Below, in pieces: positions 1 to 7,654 of a stretch of DNA of 15,805 nucleotides. The notes below the pieces were generated by a model, which saw nothing but the letters and a program-made list of their open reading frames with translations, was not told the DNA's origin and did no database searches. Source of the DNA: Alphaproteobacteria bacterium (GTDB lineage Bacteria > Pseudomonadota > Alphaproteobacteria > UBA8366); assembly GCA_018665505.1 (NCBI GenBank), contig JABJCS010000190.1, positions 1-15,805 of the forward strand. Reading direction: 5' to 3'. Made by a program: the position numbers and the translations under genes. Position 1 is the stretch's first letter. Each line of letters begins with the position of its first letter.

Positions 1-47
1 CCGCAGCCGTCCTCGCCCGGCGCGAACTCAGTCGGGAGGAGCGCTGA
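1..47 (+). CDS. C-terminal tail of an unidentified upstream gene (partial)
   Basis: Frame 3 is open from the window edge to a TGA at 45-47 and encodes a tail reading AAVLARRELSREER. Nearly every third codon position is G or C, as in the downstream genes, and the stop lies one base before the ATG of the extradiol dioxygenase, as expected for the previous gene of an operon. Fourteen residues are too few to assign a family. A LigA-like small subunit partnering the LigB-like protein would make sense by position, but nothing in this fragment shows it. Confidence 0.45.
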   Translation, partial: AAVLARRELSREER

Positions 48-48
48 T

Positions 49-891
49 ATGACCCTCGTCTTCGCCGGATTGTGCGGACATGGACCGGGGTTCACTGGCC
101 GCGCCGAAATGGCGGACCCAAACCAATTGACGCTCATGCACGATGCCTTCGCGGAAATGCGCCGACGATTGGAAGCGTCCCGTCCTGACGCTTTGGTGGT
201 CGTGGCCGCAGAACATTTCGCTAATTTCTTCATGGACAACATGCCCGCCTTCGCCATCGGTATGGCGGACTATTACGATGGACCGATCGAAGACCCAGAA
301 TGGCTCGGAATCGACGCTGTACGTATTCCCGGCGACAAGGCGTTGTCGCGCCGCCTGATCACCTCCGTAATGCAGGACGTTGATGTCGCCTATGGGGAGG
401 AGTGGAAATTCGATCACGGCATTTCAGTACCGTTGCATTTTCTCACACCCGAATACGACCTGCCGATCATTCCCGCCAACATCAACTGCCAGGGGCCGCC
501 GCTACCGCCCTTGCACAGGTGCTGGGCCTTCGGTAAGGCATTGCGCGATGCCATCGACGCGGCGCCGGAACGCATTGCCATCATCGGCACCGGTGGGGTC
601 TCCCATTGGCCGGCCACACCGGATTCAGGAAAAATCAACGAGGACTGGGACCGCGCTTTCCTGGACCGCGTCCTGCACCACGACCGCGACGCCCTGCTCG
701 CCTATTCCGATGCCGATGTTTATCGCGAAGCCGGACAAGGCGGGTTCGAAATGCGCACCTATATCGCGCTCTCCGCCGCGACACAGGATTGCGCCGGTGA
801 TTTACTATTGTATGAACCCATTCCCATCTTCGCGGTCGGCGTGACTGTCGCGACCATGACGATACCGGAACAAAGGAGGGCCGCCGAATGA
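49..891 (+). CDS. LigB-type class III extradiol ring-cleavage dioxygenase
   Basis: 280-residue protein of the LigB superfamily (protocatechuate 4,5-dioxygenase beta, gallate and related dioxygenases), which uses non-heme Fe(II) and O2 to cleave catechols beside the two hydroxyls. The family's active-site residues all appear at expected spacing: His11 in GHGPG and His56 in AAEHF as metal ligands, Glu234 in GGFEMR as third ligand, His186 in GGVSHWP as the catalytic base (LigB His195), and His123 in FDHG (LigB His127). The start is supported by GGGAGGAG at 34-41, seven bases before the ATG. It shares an ATGA overlap with the monooxygenase gene, so the two are translationally coupled and probably act in sequence, the monooxygenase making the catechol. 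The substrate cannot be read from sequence. It is not the long gallate-dioxygenase form with fused LigA and LigB domains. It likely acts as a soluble cytoplasmic enzyme. Confidence 0.88.
   Translation: MTLVFAGLCGHGPGFTGRAEMADPNQLTLMHDAFAEMRRRLEASRPDALVVVAAEHFANFFMDNMPAFAIGMADYYDGPIEDPEWLGIDAVRIPGDKALSRRLITSVMQDVDVAYGEEWKFDHGISVPLHFLTPEYDLPIIPANINCQGPPLPPLHRCWAFGKALRDAIDAAPERIAIIGTGGVSHWPATPDSGKINEDWDRAFLDRVLHHDRDALLAYSDADVYREAGQGGFEMRTYIALSAATQDCAGDLLLYEPIPIFAVGVTVATMTIPEQRRAAE
872..880 (+). promoter_or_regulatory. Strong Shine-Dalgarno site inside the dioxygenase gene
   Basis: AAAGGAGGG lies within the last codons of the dioxygenase gene, with its AGGAGG core eight bases before the ATG at 888. 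Together with the ATGA overlap of stop and start, it fixes the start of the monooxygenase gene and indicates coupled translation at a high rate. Confidence 0.8.
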
Positions 892-2447
892 AGCCGGAAG
901 AAATAATCGCGGGGAAAAAACGGCCGTTTACGGGACAAGAATATCTAGATTCTCTGAAGGACGGGCGTGAGGTTTATATCTACGGTGAGCGCGTCGAGGA
1001 CGTGACCACTCATCCCGCCTTCCGCAATTCGGCGCGGACCATGGCGAAGCTCTACGACGCGCTGCACGATCCGGCTCAACAATCGGTCCTGACCTGCGAG
1101 ACCGATACTGGGTCGGGCGGTTACACCCACAAGTTTTTCCGCGTTGCGCGCTCAGCGGAAGACCTGATCGGCCAGCGGGACGCCATCGCCGCTTGGTCAC
1201 GCATGTCTTACGGCTGGATGGGTCGCACACCGGATTACAAGGCGTCGCTGATGAACACGCTGGGCGCCAACGCCCCGTTCTGGGGCGACTACGCGGACAA
1301 TGCCAAGGCTTGGTACAAGCGTGTGCAGGAAAGCGTGTGCTTCATGAACCACGCCATCGTCAATCCGCCGGTCGACCGCAACAAGGCGGCGGACGATGTA
1401 AAAGATGTCTTCATCACCATCGACAGGGAGACCGACGCCGGCATCCATGTCTCGGGCGCCAAGGTGGTCGCGACCTCGGCCGCACTCACCCATTACAACT
1501 TTCTCGGCCAGAATATGTCGGCGGAGATCACCGATGACGATCTGGCGGTGATGTTCATCGCACCGATGGACGCGCCCGGCGTGAAACTGTTCTGCCGAGC
1601 GTCCTATGAAATGCAAGCCGCCAAGATGGGCACGCCATTCGACTACCCGCTCTCGTCCCGCTTCGACGAGAATGACGCCATCTTCGTCTTTGACGACGTC
1701 TTTATCCCGTGGGAGGACGTGCTGGTCCACCGCGACATCAAGATGCTGATGAAGTTCTATCCGGAATCGGGCTTCTTCAATAATTTCACTTTCCAGGGTT
1801 GCACGCGGCTCGCGGTCAAACTCGATTTCATCTCAGGCCTGCTTTACAAAGCCCTGCGCTCGACCGGCACTGACGAGTTTCGCGGCGTGCAGACGCAACT
1901 CGGCGAAGTTATCGCATGGCGCAATCTGTTCTGGGCGATCTCCGACGCCATGGCACACAACTGCCAGCCCTGGGTCGACGGCGCGGTTCTGCCGAACGCT
2001 CAGTCCGGCACCGCCTACCGGGTCTTCGCGACCGAAGCCTATCCGCGGGTAAAGGAGATCATCATGCAGATCGTCGCCAGCGGATTAATCTATCTCCCGT
2101 CCTCGGCGCTGGATTTCAAGAACCCCAATATCGACAAATATCTAAAGCAATATGTGCGCGGCTCGAACGGGATCGAATACAAGGAGCGGATCAAGATCAT
2201 GAAACTGCTCTGGGACGCGGTCGGCTCGGAATTCGGTGGCCGGCACGAGCTCTACGAGCGCAACTACGCGGGCAGCAATGAGATGGTCCGCTTCCAAACC
2301 TTCTTCAACGCACGCGGCTCGGGCGCTCTCGATCAAATGGTCGGCTTAGCCGAGCAATGCATGGCCGAATACGACGAAGACGGCTGGGTCGGCGAGGATT
2401 ATTTCAATCCGGACGATGTGAGCGGAATTGGCTACCCGAAAGGATAG
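888..2447 (+). CDS. HpaB-family FADH2-dependent aromatic monooxygenase, oxygenase component
   Basis: 519 residues, essentially the length of E. coli HpaB (4-hydroxyphenylacetate 3-monooxygenase large component). The family takes FADH2 from a separate reductase, forms a C4a-hydroperoxyflavin and hydroxylates phenols ortho to the existing hydroxyl; relatives include chlorophenol monooxygenases (TftD, HadA) and PvcC. The substrate-pocket residues described for HpaB occur at identical numbers here: Arg113 and Tyr117 in GRTPDY and His155 in CFMNH. The N-terminal helical region, central beta domain (about 155-280) and C-terminal acyl-CoA-dehydrogenase-like helical domain are all present and uninterrupted. 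No HpaC-type flavin reductase lies in the window, so reduced flavin must come from elsewhere. Overlap with the LigB-like gene suggests its product is the catechol that LigB opens. The substrate could be 4-hydroxyphenylacetate, another phenolic acid or a halophenol; the sequence does not decide. Confidence 0.9.
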   Translation: MKPEEIIAGKKRPFTGQEYLDSLKDGREVYIYGERVEDVTTHPAFRNSARTMAKLYDALHDPAQQSVLTCETDTGSGGYTHKFFRVARSAEDLIGQRDAIAAWSRMSYGWMGRTPDYKASLMNTLGANAPFWGDYADNAKAWYKRVQESVCFMNHAIVNPPVDRNKAADDVKDVFITIDRETDAGIHVSGAKVVATSAALTHYNFLGQNMSAEITDDDLAVMFIAPMDAPGVKLFCRASYEMQAAKMGTPFDYPLSSRFDENDAIFVFDDVFIPWEDVLVHRDIKMLMKFYPESGFFNNFTFQGCTRLAVKLDFISGLLYKALRSTGTDEFRGVQTQLGEVIAWRNLFWAISDAMAHNCQPWVDGAVLPNAQSGTAYRVFATEAYPRVKEIIMQIVASGLIYLPSSALDFKNPNIDKYLKQYVRGSNGIEYKERIKIMKLLWDAVGSEFGGRHELYERNYAGSNEMVRFQTFFNARGSGALDQMVGLAEQCMAEYDEDGWVGEDYFNPDDVSGIGYPKG

Positions 2448-2461
2448 CCCCCTCACTCTCT

Positions 2462-2478
2462 CCCTCTAGCGGAGAGGG
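2462..2478. terminator. Hairpin between convergent genes, possible terminator or REP-like remnant
   Basis: The 43-base gap between the HpaB-like stop and the stop of the convergent molybdoenzyme holds a perfect 6-bp inverted repeat, CCCTCT and AGAGGG, around a 5-base loop AGCGG. It is preceded by a C/T-rich run (CCCCCTCACTCTCTCC). No good T tract follows on either strand, so it is a weak intrinsic terminator at best. The composition resembles the short palindromic CCCTCTCC...GGAGAGGG repeats common between genes in proteobacteria; that comparison is from memory. Confidence 0.45.
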
Positions 2479-2490
2479 GTTCTACAAAGT

Positions 2491-4713
2491 TTACTCAGCC
2501 GGGCCCGGATTGACCGGACGCACCTCGACGAAGTTCGTGTTGTATGTTGTCGCCCCGCAACGGGCCGTCGTATCGACGGTAACCGCGTTGGCGCAACCTT
2601 CGCGGTCTATGCCGTCGGCGTCCGGAGCATACCAACGGCCTTCCTTCATGGAGACGCAACCACGCGCGATATCCTCGGTCACACGCACCGGCAGGATGGA
2701 AGAGCCGGACGCACTCATCACCTTCACCGCTTGGCCGTCCTGAATACCACGCGGATCGGCATCCATCGGATGCATCCAAATATCGTCCGGGTCGACCCGG
2801 TTCAGCTTTTCCTGATTGCCGTGGATCGAGTGCGTCCGCGCTCGCGATTTCGAACTCAACATGCTGAGTGGGAAAGTCTCGCTGGTCTCGATATGCGGCA
2901 CCCATTTCGGAATGGCTGAAATCTCGCCAAGCCCAAACGGATCGGGGTTTTCGCCAAGGCCGGTCGAGTAGATCTCGATCTTGCCCGACGGCGTCGTGAA
3001 TTTGTGGTTTCCCGGATCACGAATTTTCTCGGCGAAGGCAACCGCGTCCTTCGGTGCCGGGAAGCGGGCCACACCCTCTTCCATGAACTTGTCGAAATCA
3101 TCGACCGAGTCTTCAGTGAATTCTCGTAACCATTCGAGTTCGGATTTGTCGTTAAAGCCCTCGATCCCGACGCGTTCGGCCAAGTCGGCTAGAATATCCA
3201 TGTCGTTGCGACATTCATACATCGGCTGGATCGCTTGCTTCATGAAGATCGCGTAATGCCCAGCTCCCGCCCATGGGGTGTGAACGTCGTTACGCTCCCA
3301 GAAAGTCGTCGCGGGCAATACGATGTCCGCATGTCGGGTGGTCGGTGTCAGGAAATGATCCTGTCCGACAATGAACTCCACATTGTCAAGGGCCTTCGCG
3401 ATCTTCGGCGCGTTCGGCGCTTGATTGAAGATATCGCCACCCATCGAATAGATGAATTTGATATCCGCCGGATAACCGCCCGCCGTGCCTTTCTCCAGAC
3501 AATCCGCGAGTAGCGGCGTTGAGATTTCCGCATCGATGGGGTTTTTGCCCGCAGGCAGCGACTTGATGCCCGAGCGCCCGGTCGAGCCGTTGCTGACGCC
3601 GGAGCTGCCGCCGGCGATTCCGATATTGCCAGTCATCGCCGCCAAGGCATAAGCCGCGCGGTGGAACTGTTCGCCGTGCAAGGTCCGCCCCGGCGCATAG
3701 CCGCATTGAATGGCCGCGGGTTTAGTCGAGCCGAATTCAATGGCCAAACGGCGGATTGTCTCCGCCGGAATGCCGCAAATCTCCGACGCCCATTCAGGCG
3801 TCTTCACGATGCCGTCGTCCTCGCCCATCAGATAAGCGCGGTAGGAACCGCCCTTGGGTGCCCCTTCCGGCAGGCTGTGCTCATCGAAGCCTTGTACGTA
3901 TGTATCGAGATAGTCTTGATCGTGCAGCCCTTCGCTGACGATGACATAAGCCATCGCGATCAACGCCGCCGCATCAGTTGAGGGCCGGATGAAGATATGC
4001 TCTTCCGCCAGCATCTTGCTGGAACGATGGCGGCGCGGGTCGATGCAAACGATCCGCACTCCTTGTTCCTTGGCATGTTTCAGGTATTGCGGCGTGCCGG
4101 TCCCAAAGGTGCCGTCGGCGGGCGACCAGCCCCACATCAGAATCAGCTTGGAATTTACGTAATCGGTCGGCTCGCGCCCCGCCGACTTGTAAACGACGTC
4201 GGGTCCAAAGGTCTGCTTCACGGAGAAGATTTCCGCCTCGCAGGACATGCTCGACCACAAGCCGCTGGAGCCGCCGAACATATTGAGGAACCGAATCAGG
4301 CCGGTGCGGCTGTGTAACATCGCCGTGTTGCCCGAACGCGACCCATCGAGGATCGCCGCATTGCCGTAGGTTTCGCGCACGCGCAGCAATTGCGCCGCGA
4401 CCTCGTCCAAGGCTTCTTCCCAGGAAATACGTTCGAACTCGCCAGAGCCGCGCGGACCGACGCGGCGCATCGGATATTTCAATCGGTCCGGGTGATAGAC
4501 ACGTTCGATTTGTCCGACACCGCGCGCACAAGCAGGCAATGGAGCCAGTTCGGGATTCCAGCGCCGGGCGTCTGTTGAAATTTTGACGATCTTGTCATCG
4601 AGCACATGGGCATTCACCACGCAGCGGCCGCCGCAATTGTGGCCGCACGTGCTGGTGACAACGGTTTCGCCCGGACGGCCTTCGGGCCGCGGCGCTTCAT
4701 ATAGTGCATTCAT
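2491..4713 (-). CDS. DmsA-like molybdopterin oxidoreductase (DMSO reductase superfamily)
   Basis: 740-residue catalytic subunit of the bis-MGD molybdenum/tungsten enzymes. N-terminal 4Fe-4S cysteines are C23, C27, C31 and C62 (C-x3-C-x3-C-x30-C). The region aligned with the metal ligand, SSMSCEAE, offers Ser157 (or Cys158). Counting back from the conserved glycine at 170 matches Ser157, as in DmsA-type serine-ligand enzymes. Other family marks are MTGNIGIAGG (360-369), TPSGKIEIYS (574-583), RTHSIHGN (626-633) and the C-terminal dinucleotide-binding domain after about 615. The start at 4713 is preferred because GAGGGA lies seven bases upstream; a GTG at 4767 would add 18 residues without a ribosome site. 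There is no Tat leader, so it should be cytoplasmic, unlike DmsA. No FeS (DmsB) or membrane (DmsC) subunit adjoins it. It lies 81 bases downstream of the GST gene, probably in one transcript. The reaction is unknown: sulfoxide/N-oxide reduction, or hydroxyl transfer or removal on aromatics as in other family members. Confidence 0.88.
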   Translation of the reverse strand: MNALYEAPRPEGRPGETVVTSTCGHNCGGRCVVNAHVLDDKIVKISTDARRWNPELAPLPACARGVGQIERVYHPDRLKYPMRRVGPRGSGEFERISWEEALDEVAAQLLRVRETYGNAAILDGSRSGNTAMLHSRTGLIRFLNMFGGSSGLWSSMSCEAEIFSVKQTFGPDVVYKSAGREPTDYVNSKLILMWGWSPADGTFGTGTPQYLKHAKEQGVRIVCIDPRRHRSSKMLAEEHIFIRPSTDAAALIAMAYVIVSEGLHDQDYLDTYVQGFDEHSLPEGAPKGGSYRAYLMGEDDGIVKTPEWASEICGIPAETIRRLAIEFGSTKPAAIQCGYAPGRTLHGEQFHRAAYALAAMTGNIGIAGGSSGVSNGSTGRSGIKSLPAGKNPIDAEISTPLLADCLEKGTAGGYPADIKFIYSMGGDIFNQAPNAPKIAKALDNVEFIVGQDHFLTPTTRHADIVLPATTFWERNDVHTPWAGAGHYAIFMKQAIQPMYECRNDMDILADLAERVGIEGFNDKSELEWLREFTEDSVDDFDKFMEEGVARFPAPKDAVAFAEKIRDPGNHKFTTPSGKIEIYSTGLGENPDPFGLGEISAIPKWVPHIETSETFPLSMLSSKSRARTHSIHGNQEKLNRVDPDDIWMHPMDADPRGIQDGQAVKVMSASGSSILPVRVTEDIARGCVSMKEGRWYAPDADGIDREGCANAVTVDTTARCGATTYNTNFVEVRPVNPGPAE

Positions 4714-4794
4714 CGAACTGTCCCTCGAATTTCCTCTTCGCCGATTTGGGTCGGCAGCGGGCATCACACCACAAACAAGCGCCGCGATGCTACC

Positions 4795-5397
4795 CTAAAG
4801 AACGACTTTCGTTTCGGCCACGGCCGAACGGTCTTCCATCTTTTTGTACCAAGCGGCCAATTTCGGGCGTCCATCCCGCCAGCCATCGTCGGGGTGGCGC
4901 CAATCCGCATAACCCAGCGCCGCGACGACCGACATCAACCCCATATGGAAGTCGTCACCGAACGAATCAGCCATGCCTTCCAAACTGTCATAAGAACGCG
5001 CAGCACGGCCCGCTTCCTTGTCGATCACGCCTTGGGATTTCTCGCCATCCTCACGGCGCTTCTCATGTGAGCGCGCGAATTGGGAGTCCATCAGCAACGA
5101 GGCGATCCCCTCGATCACCATTGCCTGCTCCCGTGCGGCTGAGTCTTTGGGATACAATTTCCCGCCGGAGATATCGTCGAGATAATGGCAAATGACCAGT
5201 GTTTCGCTGAGATAGGTGCCGCTATCGGTGACCAATCCCGGAACCTTGGCTCCCGGCCCGAAGCCCAGGATCATGTCCATGTTGTCGGGCATCGGCGAGA
5301 CGTCGACTTCTTCAATCTTGTCCATCAAACCGGCTTCGCGGATGGCCATGCGAGGCCGACGGGCGTAAGGGGAATTGCCGGAGCAAATCAATTTCAT
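4795..5397 (-). CDS. Glutathione S-transferase family protein
   Basis: 200 residues with an N-terminal thioredoxin-like domain (1 to about 78) and an all-helical C-terminal domain. SPYARRPRM at 9-17 is the usual active-site loop and first helix of bacterial GSTs. Val52-Pro53 is the cis-proline turn that contacts glutathione, and LSETLVI (63-69), with Ser64 and Glu65, matches the conserved glutathione gamma-glutamyl binding motif. The start has AAGGAA (plus-strand 5406-5411) eight bases upstream. It precedes the DmsA-like gene on the same strand and faces the second molybdoenzyme across a divergent 182-base region. In aromatic-degradation clusters GSTs may isomerise ring-fission products, cleave ethers or remove halogens with glutathione; which, if any, applies here is unknown. 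It is soluble, with no signal peptide. Confidence 0.85.
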   Translation of the reverse strand: MKLICSGNSPYARRPRMAIREAGLMDKIEEVDVSPMPDNMDMILGFGPGAKVPGLVTDSGTYLSETLVICHYLDDISGGKLYPKDSAAREQAMVIEGIASLLMDSQFARSHEKRREDGEKSQGVIDKEAGRAARSYDSLEGMADSFGDDFHMGLMSVVAALGYADWRHPDDGWRDGRPKLAAWYKKMEDRSAVAETKVVL

Positions 5398-5579
5398 AGC
5401 GGTAGTTCCTTAGAATTAGAGGCTGAGCGTCGCAAGACGCGTGAATAGCTGATAGGAAGATAGGTCGAAAACCCGTATTGGACCAAGGCCATTCCAGCTT
5501 ATTGGCTCTTCCAGGCCCCGATGCGGTTATATTATCGATAGGCTGACTTTACCGCCGTCGAACCGGAGCGTCCCAAACC
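5398..5579. promoter_or_regulatory. Divergent intergenic region between the GST and second molybdoenzyme genes
   Basis: This is the largest non-coding gap in the window (182 bases) and must hold the promoters of both divergent operons. Visible elements: a perfect hairpin 5427-5440 (GCGTC, loop GCAA, GACGC), which on the minus strand lies in the GST leader; GATAGG three times at 5451-5456, 5459-5464 and 5537-5542; the palindrome TTGGACCAA at 5478-5486; and an AT-rich run TTATATTAT at 5527-5535 that could serve as a -10 region for the plus-strand operon, about 45-50 bases before its ATG. No convincing -35 box stands at proper spacing, so an activator or alternative sigma factor is possible. All assignments are by eye. 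Confidence 0.45.
5427..5440. repeat. Perfect hairpin with GCAA tetraloop in the divergent region
   Basis: GCGTC (5427-5431), loop GCAA (5432-5435) and GACGC (5436-5440) form a 5-bp perfect stem. Read on the plus strand the loop is a GNRA tetraloop. It begins 30 bases upstream of the GST start codon, so it may be a leader structure of the GST transcript or part of an operator. No T tract follows, so it is not a clear terminator. Confidence 0.4.
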
Positions 5580-7598
5580 ATGACCGAAACCTTAATTTTG
5601 ACCACCTGCCCGCGCGATTGTTATGACAGCTGCGGTATTCGTGTTGTCGTGAAAGATGGCACCATCGACCGGGTGACCGGCGACCCGGATCATCCGGCGA
5701 ATAGGGGATCGCTCTGCGGTAAATGTACTCTCGCCTATAATGGAGTGTGGCGCGATCCAAAGGCGCGGCTGCAAAAGCCGCTGAAACGCACGGGACCGAA
5801 AGGCTCGGGTACGTTCGAGGAAGTATCCTGGGATGAAGCGTTGTCCGACATCGCCGCGCGGCTCAACGGATTGATCGCCAAGGATCGCGCGAAAGATATT
5901 TTGACCGCACACTACACCGGCACGTGTTCGGTTATCGCCAATCAGTTTCCATTACGCTTCTTCAATTATATCGGTGCGACGGAGATCGAGCCGGATTCGA
6001 TCTGCAATCTCTCCGGCCATGTCGCCCTTAGCTATGTGTTGGGGAACAGCGCCACCGGGTTCGATCCGCGCACCGCAACGGCGTCTCAATGTTTGATCGT
6101 TTGGGGCGGCAATCCATCGGCCAGCGGTCCGCATATGGACAAACACTGGTTGGCGGAGTTTCCCGGCACCTTAATCGTCATCGATCCGATCCGCACTCCG
6201 ACCGCCGAACGTGCCGATATTCATCTGCGCCCCTTCCCTGGCACGGATTCCGCCTTGGCCTTCGGCTTGATGCATGCGCTCAAGGCGATGGGTAAGTTGG
6301 ACCGGGGTTTTATTGATGCCCACACGACCGGTTTCGACGAACTGGAACCGCTAATTGACGCTTGGCCGCCGGCACGGGCCGCCGAGGCGACCGGACTGTC
6401 CGAGGCGGATATTCTGGCGGTGGCAGAAGCCTATGGTGCCGGTCCATCCATGATCTTCCTCGGCCAAGCCCTGTGCCGGGCACCCACGGGTGGGAATGCT
6501 TTTCGCGCGGTCACGATGCTGCCGGCGGTCACTGGCAATATCGGGAGGCCCGGCACCGGCATCTGTTTCCTCAATGGCAAAGGCACGACGCGGGGCCTCG
6601 ACATGGGTTATGTCGGCCAGGAGAGCTTGCGCGAAGGGGACGCCAATCCCGTCAGTCACATGGATCTCTGCGCGCATCTCGAAGCGGCGCCAAACGACAA
6701 GGCGCTGATCCTTTGGAACATCAATATCGCGGCCTCGAACCCAGATCAAAAGCGGCTGCTCAAGGCGTTGGAATCGGAAGAGCTCTTCACAATCGTCGCC
6801 GAGCTTTTCATGACCGACAGCGCGCGCTATGCGGATTATGTGCTTCCGGCGGCTAGCTTCCTGGAATTCGATGATCTGGTCGGCTCTTATTTTCATCTGG
6901 CCCTGGGCCCGCAATCCAAGGCGGCTGAGCCCATTGGCGAGGCGCTGCCGAACCAGGATATTTTCCGCCGCTTGTCCAAAGCCATGGGACTGACCGAACC
7001 CGCACTCTATGAAGATGACGCGTCGATCCTAGCGCACCTCTTGAAGGCGCACGATCTGAGTTTCGATGAATTGAAAGCAGCGGGCAGTTTCTATCCCTCC
7101 GTAGACCCGGTGATCCTGTGGGAAGACCAATCCTATCCGACACCATCCGGGAAGATCGAAATCGCCAGCGCGGCGGCAGAAGCGGACGGACATACGCGCA
7201 CACCCATGCCGGACCCACTGGCCCGACCGGCACCCGGCAACCTGCGGCTACTGACGCCGGCGGGTGAATGGCACATGAATTCCTCCTACGATAACGAGCC
7301 TCGCATCTTCGAGCGCACCGAACCTGAGACATTGACCCTCCATCCGGAAGATGCGCATTCCCGCAATTTAGCCGACGGCGCGACCGCGCGGGTATGGAAC
7401 GAAGCGGGCGAACTCTCCATGCGGATCGCAGTCAGTGACAAGACGCCGCCCGGTGTCGGCTGGGCGCCCAAGGGCCGGTGGCCGGGCAAGAGTCCGAGCG
7501 GTCTGAATGTCAATGCGCTCAATCCGGGGCTTCGCAGCGACATGGGCGACAGCACCGCCTTGCATGGTGTCGAGGTGCAGGTCGAAGCAGACGGGTGA
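5580..7598 (+). CDS. Molybdopterin oxidoreductase, cysteine-ligand type (DMSO reductase superfamily)
   Basis: 672-residue catalytic subunit of the bis-MGD family and clearly not a recent duplicate of the DmsA-like protein nearby. It opens directly with the cluster motif CPRDCYDSC: C10, C14, C18 and C46 (C-x3-C-x3-C-x27-C) for one 4Fe-4S cluster. The expected metal-ligand position reads SICNLSGHVA, giving Cys142, close to the tungsten-binding Cys141 of acetylene hydratase. IDPIRTPTAERAD (201-213), VTGNIGRPGTG and PTPSGKIEIA are family motifs, and the C-terminal bis-MGD domain ends in the usual SDMGDSTALHG stretch. There is no Tat leader and no companion electron-transfer subunit, so it is a soluble cytoplasmic enzyme. 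GGAG at 5565-5568 is a weak ribosome site, 11 bases from the ATG. It heads a block with two CMD-family genes. Formate-dehydrogenase-like, thiosulfate/polysulfide-reductase-like or non-redox hydratase-like chemistry cannot be separated from sequence. Confidence 0.87.
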   Translation: MTETLILTTCPRDCYDSCGIRVVVKDGTIDRVTGDPDHPANRGSLCGKCTLAYNGVWRDPKARLQKPLKRTGPKGSGTFEEVSWDEALSDIAARLNGLIAKDRAKDILTAHYTGTCSVIANQFPLRFFNYIGATEIEPDSICNLSGHVALSYVLGNSATGFDPRTATASQCLIVWGGNPSASGPHMDKHWLAEFPGTLIVIDPIRTPTAERADIHLRPFPGTDSALAFGLMHALKAMGKLDRGFIDAHTTGFDELEPLIDAWPPARAAEATGLSEADILAVAEAYGAGPSMIFLGQALCRAPTGGNAFRAVTMLPAVTGNIGRPGTGICFLNGKGTTRGLDMGYVGQESLREGDANPVSHMDLCAHLEAAPNDKALILWNINIAASNPDQKRLLKALESEELFTIVAELFMTDSARYADYVLPAASFLEFDDLVGSYFHLALGPQSKAAEPIGEALPNQDIFRRLSKAMGLTEPALYEDDASILAHLLKAHDLSFDELKAAGSFYPSVDPVILWEDQSYPTPSGKIEIASAAAEADGHTRTPMPDPLARPAPGNLRLLTPAGEWHMNSSYDNEPRIFERTEPETLTLHPEDAHSRNLADGATARVWNEAGELSMRIAVSDKTPPGVGWAPKGRWPGKSPSGLNVNALNPGLRSDMGDSTALHGVEVQVEADG

Positions 7599-7654
7599 TT
7601 TTGTGATCGGCGGTTCTATCTTCTCCTACTGAAACAGTCAGAGAGTAAACCGCC

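Noticed and set aside
4714..4767. GTG start and RRR stretch as a Tat leader for the DmsA-like protein
   Set aside because: The sequence NRRRGNSR lacks the S/T-RR-x-F-L-K pattern and no hydrophobic segment follows; the ATG at 4713 has GAGGGA at ideal distance while the GTG has no ribosome site.
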